Assembly (NCBI GenBank): GCA_946481625.1
Contig: CAMLOZ010000198.1
Span: 1 to 6,770, forward strand
Reading direction: 5' to 3'
Origin: an uncultured Haloferula sp.
GTDB lineage: Bacteria > Verrucomicrobiota > Verrucomicrobiae > Verrucomicrobiales > Akkermansiaceae
DNA length: 6,770 nt
This document shows, in pieces, positions 5,780 to 6,770 of this stretch (within the stretch, counting starts at the first letter, position 1; every line of letters starts with the position of its first letter). Made by a program: the position numbers and the translations under genes. Under the pieces are notes generated by a model that saw nothing but the letters and a program-made list of their open reading frames with translations, ran no database searches and had not been told where the DNA came from.

Positions 5780-6634
5780 ATGAAAACCCTCCTTCTCCTG
5801 ATGGCTCTTGCCGGCCTGGGCTTCGGCGAGCCCGAACGTCTTCCCGTCTGGACCGGTAAGGAGGCACCCGATGGGGAAGGGGGCAGCACGCCCGCCACCA
5901 CGACGCTTACGGTTCATCGTCCGGAGAAACCCAATGGTGCTGCCGTGGTCATATGTCCCGGTGGCGGTTATGCCGGGCTCGTGACCGGGGGAGAAGGCCA
6001 TGGCATCGCCCGCTGGCTGAATTCACACGGCATCACCGGCCTGGTGCTGGAGTATCGTCTGCCACGGGGGAAGTGCATGCTGCCGCTCCTGGATGCACAA
6101 AGGGCCATCCGCTTGGCCCGTTCGCATGCCAAGGAATGGAAGATCGATCCGTCGCGCTTGGGAATCATCGGCTTCTCCGCAGGCGGACATTTGGCCTCGA
6201 CGGCAGCCACCCGTTTCGACGCGGGAAAGCCCGATGCCGCGGATCCCTTGGAGCGCTTCAGTTCGCGGCCGGACTTCGCGATCCTCATCTATCCGGTCAT
6301 CACCATGACGGAACTCTCGCACGGCGGTTCACGGAGCAATCTGCTCGGCCCCGATCCGTCGAAGAAGCGGATCGACGAGTTCTCCAACGAGAAGCAGGTC
6401 ACGGCCAAGACGCCGCCGACCTTCCTTGCCCACGCCAAGGACGACACGGTGGTCAGCCCGCGCAACAGCGAGCTCTTTGCCGCAGCACTCAAGGCTCACG
6501 GAATTGAGGCGGAGTATCTCGAACTGCCCGATGGCGGCCACGGCCTCAACGGCTATAAGGGCCCTTCCTGGGATGCCTGGCAGGCCGCCTCTCTCAAGTG
6601 GCTGGGGGAACGAGGAATGCTCGAAGCCAAGTAG
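5780..6634 (+). CDS. Secreted alpha/beta-hydrolase (esterase/lipase, BD-FAE/acetylxylan-esterase-like)
   Basis: Exported serine esterase of the alpha/beta-hydrolase superfamily (COG0657-like). Related proteins are abundant in Planctomycetes and Verrucomicrobia and are often annotated as acetylxylan esterases, so it may remove acetyl groups from plant or algal polysaccharides; the substrate is not shown by the sequence. It has 284 residues. A Sec signal peptide MKTLLLLMALAGLGFG (1-16) is followed by LPVWTGKEAPDGEG (21-34), typical of the family. Other motifs: oxyanion-hole PGGGY (60-64), EYRLP (91-95), LLDAQRAIRLAR (103-114), nucleophile elbow GFSAGGH (131-137, S133), LIYPVITM (169-176), HAKDDTVV (218-225, acid probably D222) and DGGHG (251-255, H254). 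The catalytic triad is complete. In-frame sequence upstream to 5657 is inside yraN and lacks a signal peptide, so ATG 5780 is chosen. It lies 11 bp after yraN. Confidence 0.9.
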   Translation: MKTLLLLMALAGLGFGEPERLPVWTGKEAPDGEGGSTPATTTLTVHRPEKPNGAAVVICPGGGYAGLVTGGEGHGIARWLNSHGITGLVLEYRLPRGKCMLPLLDAQRAIRLARSHAKEWKIDPSRLGIIGFSAGGHLASTAATRFDAGKPDAADPLERFSSRPDFAILIYPVITMTELSHGGSRSNLLGPDPSKKRIDEFSNEKQVTAKTPPTFLAHAKDDTVVSPRNSELFAAALKAHGIEAEYLELPDGGHGLNGYKGPSWDAWQAASLKWLGERGMLEAK

Positions 6635-6683
6635 GCGGTAGATTGCGATTGAGGCCGGCCCTCCGCCGCGCTACCCCAGAGTC

Positions 6684-6770
6684 ATGGCAAGCGGCTTCAA
6701 GGAGTGGCAGGTGGTGTGCGACGCGCTGGCGAGCGGCCGGCAATCGATCATCCTGCGGAAGGGCGGCATC
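6684..6770 (+). CDS. DUF1802 family protein (partial, 5' end only)
   Basis: Only the first 29 codons lie in the window. The N-terminal sequence contains FKEWQVVCDALASGRQSIIL (residues 5-24) followed by RKGGI. This pattern of FKEW..VC.AL..G.QS..LRKGGI is the characteristic opening of DUF1802 proteins (COG4293), whose function is not established. The gene is on the same strand as the esterase and starts 49 bp after its stop, so it could be read through from the upstream cluster or be separate. No Shine-Dalgarno sequence precedes the ATG. Identification rests on a short segment but the motif is distinctive. Confidence 0.7.
   Translation, partial: MASGFKEWQVVCDALASGRQSIILRKGGI

Noticed and set aside
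6631..6677. Inverted repeat after the esterase (GTAGGCGG with CCGC and CTAC farther on) as a terminator
   Set aside because: The pairing is interrupted, the loop is long and there is no T-run; GAGG/CCTC inside it is only 4 bp.
1..6770. CRISPR arrays, insertion sequences or phage genes
   Set aside because: No regularly spaced repeats, transposase, integrase or terminal inverted repeats were seen by eye on either strand.

Overview
The window looks like an ordinary chromosomal segment of a high-GC, Gram-negative bacterium. The gene set suggests a member of the Verrucomicrobiota or the wider PVC group. The basis is a PHP-type histidinol-phosphatase, a single-domain phosphotransacetylase with a divergent C-terminus, a planctomycete/verrucomicrobial-style secreted esterase, a DUF1802 protein and starts that mostly lack a Shine-Dalgarno sequence. 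This assignment is inference from protein style; no marker gene is present to settle it.

Layout, left to right. A PHP-family histidinol-phosphatase gene runs leftward from 747 and leaves the window at base 1. It is divergent from pta (831-1919), with an 83-bp gap between them. A 200-bp spacer follows; it holds a plausible sigma70-type promoter and a GC hairpin just before cysJ. The cysJ gene (2120-3862) encodes the diflavin NADPH reductase subunit of sulfite reductase. Next come a terminator-like hairpin and a tRNA-Thr(CGU) gene with an encoded CCA end (3938-4012). An AT-rich non-coding stretch with short imperfect repeats then leads into a tight rightward cluster. This cluster is a CAP/SCP-domain lipoprotein (4195-4770), rnhB for ribonuclease HII (4778-5401), a YraN/UPF0102 nuclease-fold protein (5409-5768) and a secreted alpha/beta-hydrolase (5780-6634). 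The first 29 codons of a DUF1802 gene (6684 onward) close the window.

How the genes relate. The rnhB-yraN pair is a known neighbourhood. The four genes from the CAP lipoprotein to the esterase are separated by only 7, 7 and 11 bp, so they are probably co-transcribed, although two encode exported proteins and two encode cytoplasmic nucleic-acid-type proteins. The metabolic genes (histidine biosynthesis, acetyl-phosphate metabolism, sulfite reduction) appear to be separate units with no partner gene in view: no ackA, no cysI and no other his gene.

No mobile element, CRISPR array or obvious novel multi-gene system was found. The most interesting points are the altered catalytic motif in Pta, the unusual operon partnership of the CAP lipoprotein, and the repeat and leader structures in the spacers before cysJ and the lipoprotein gene.
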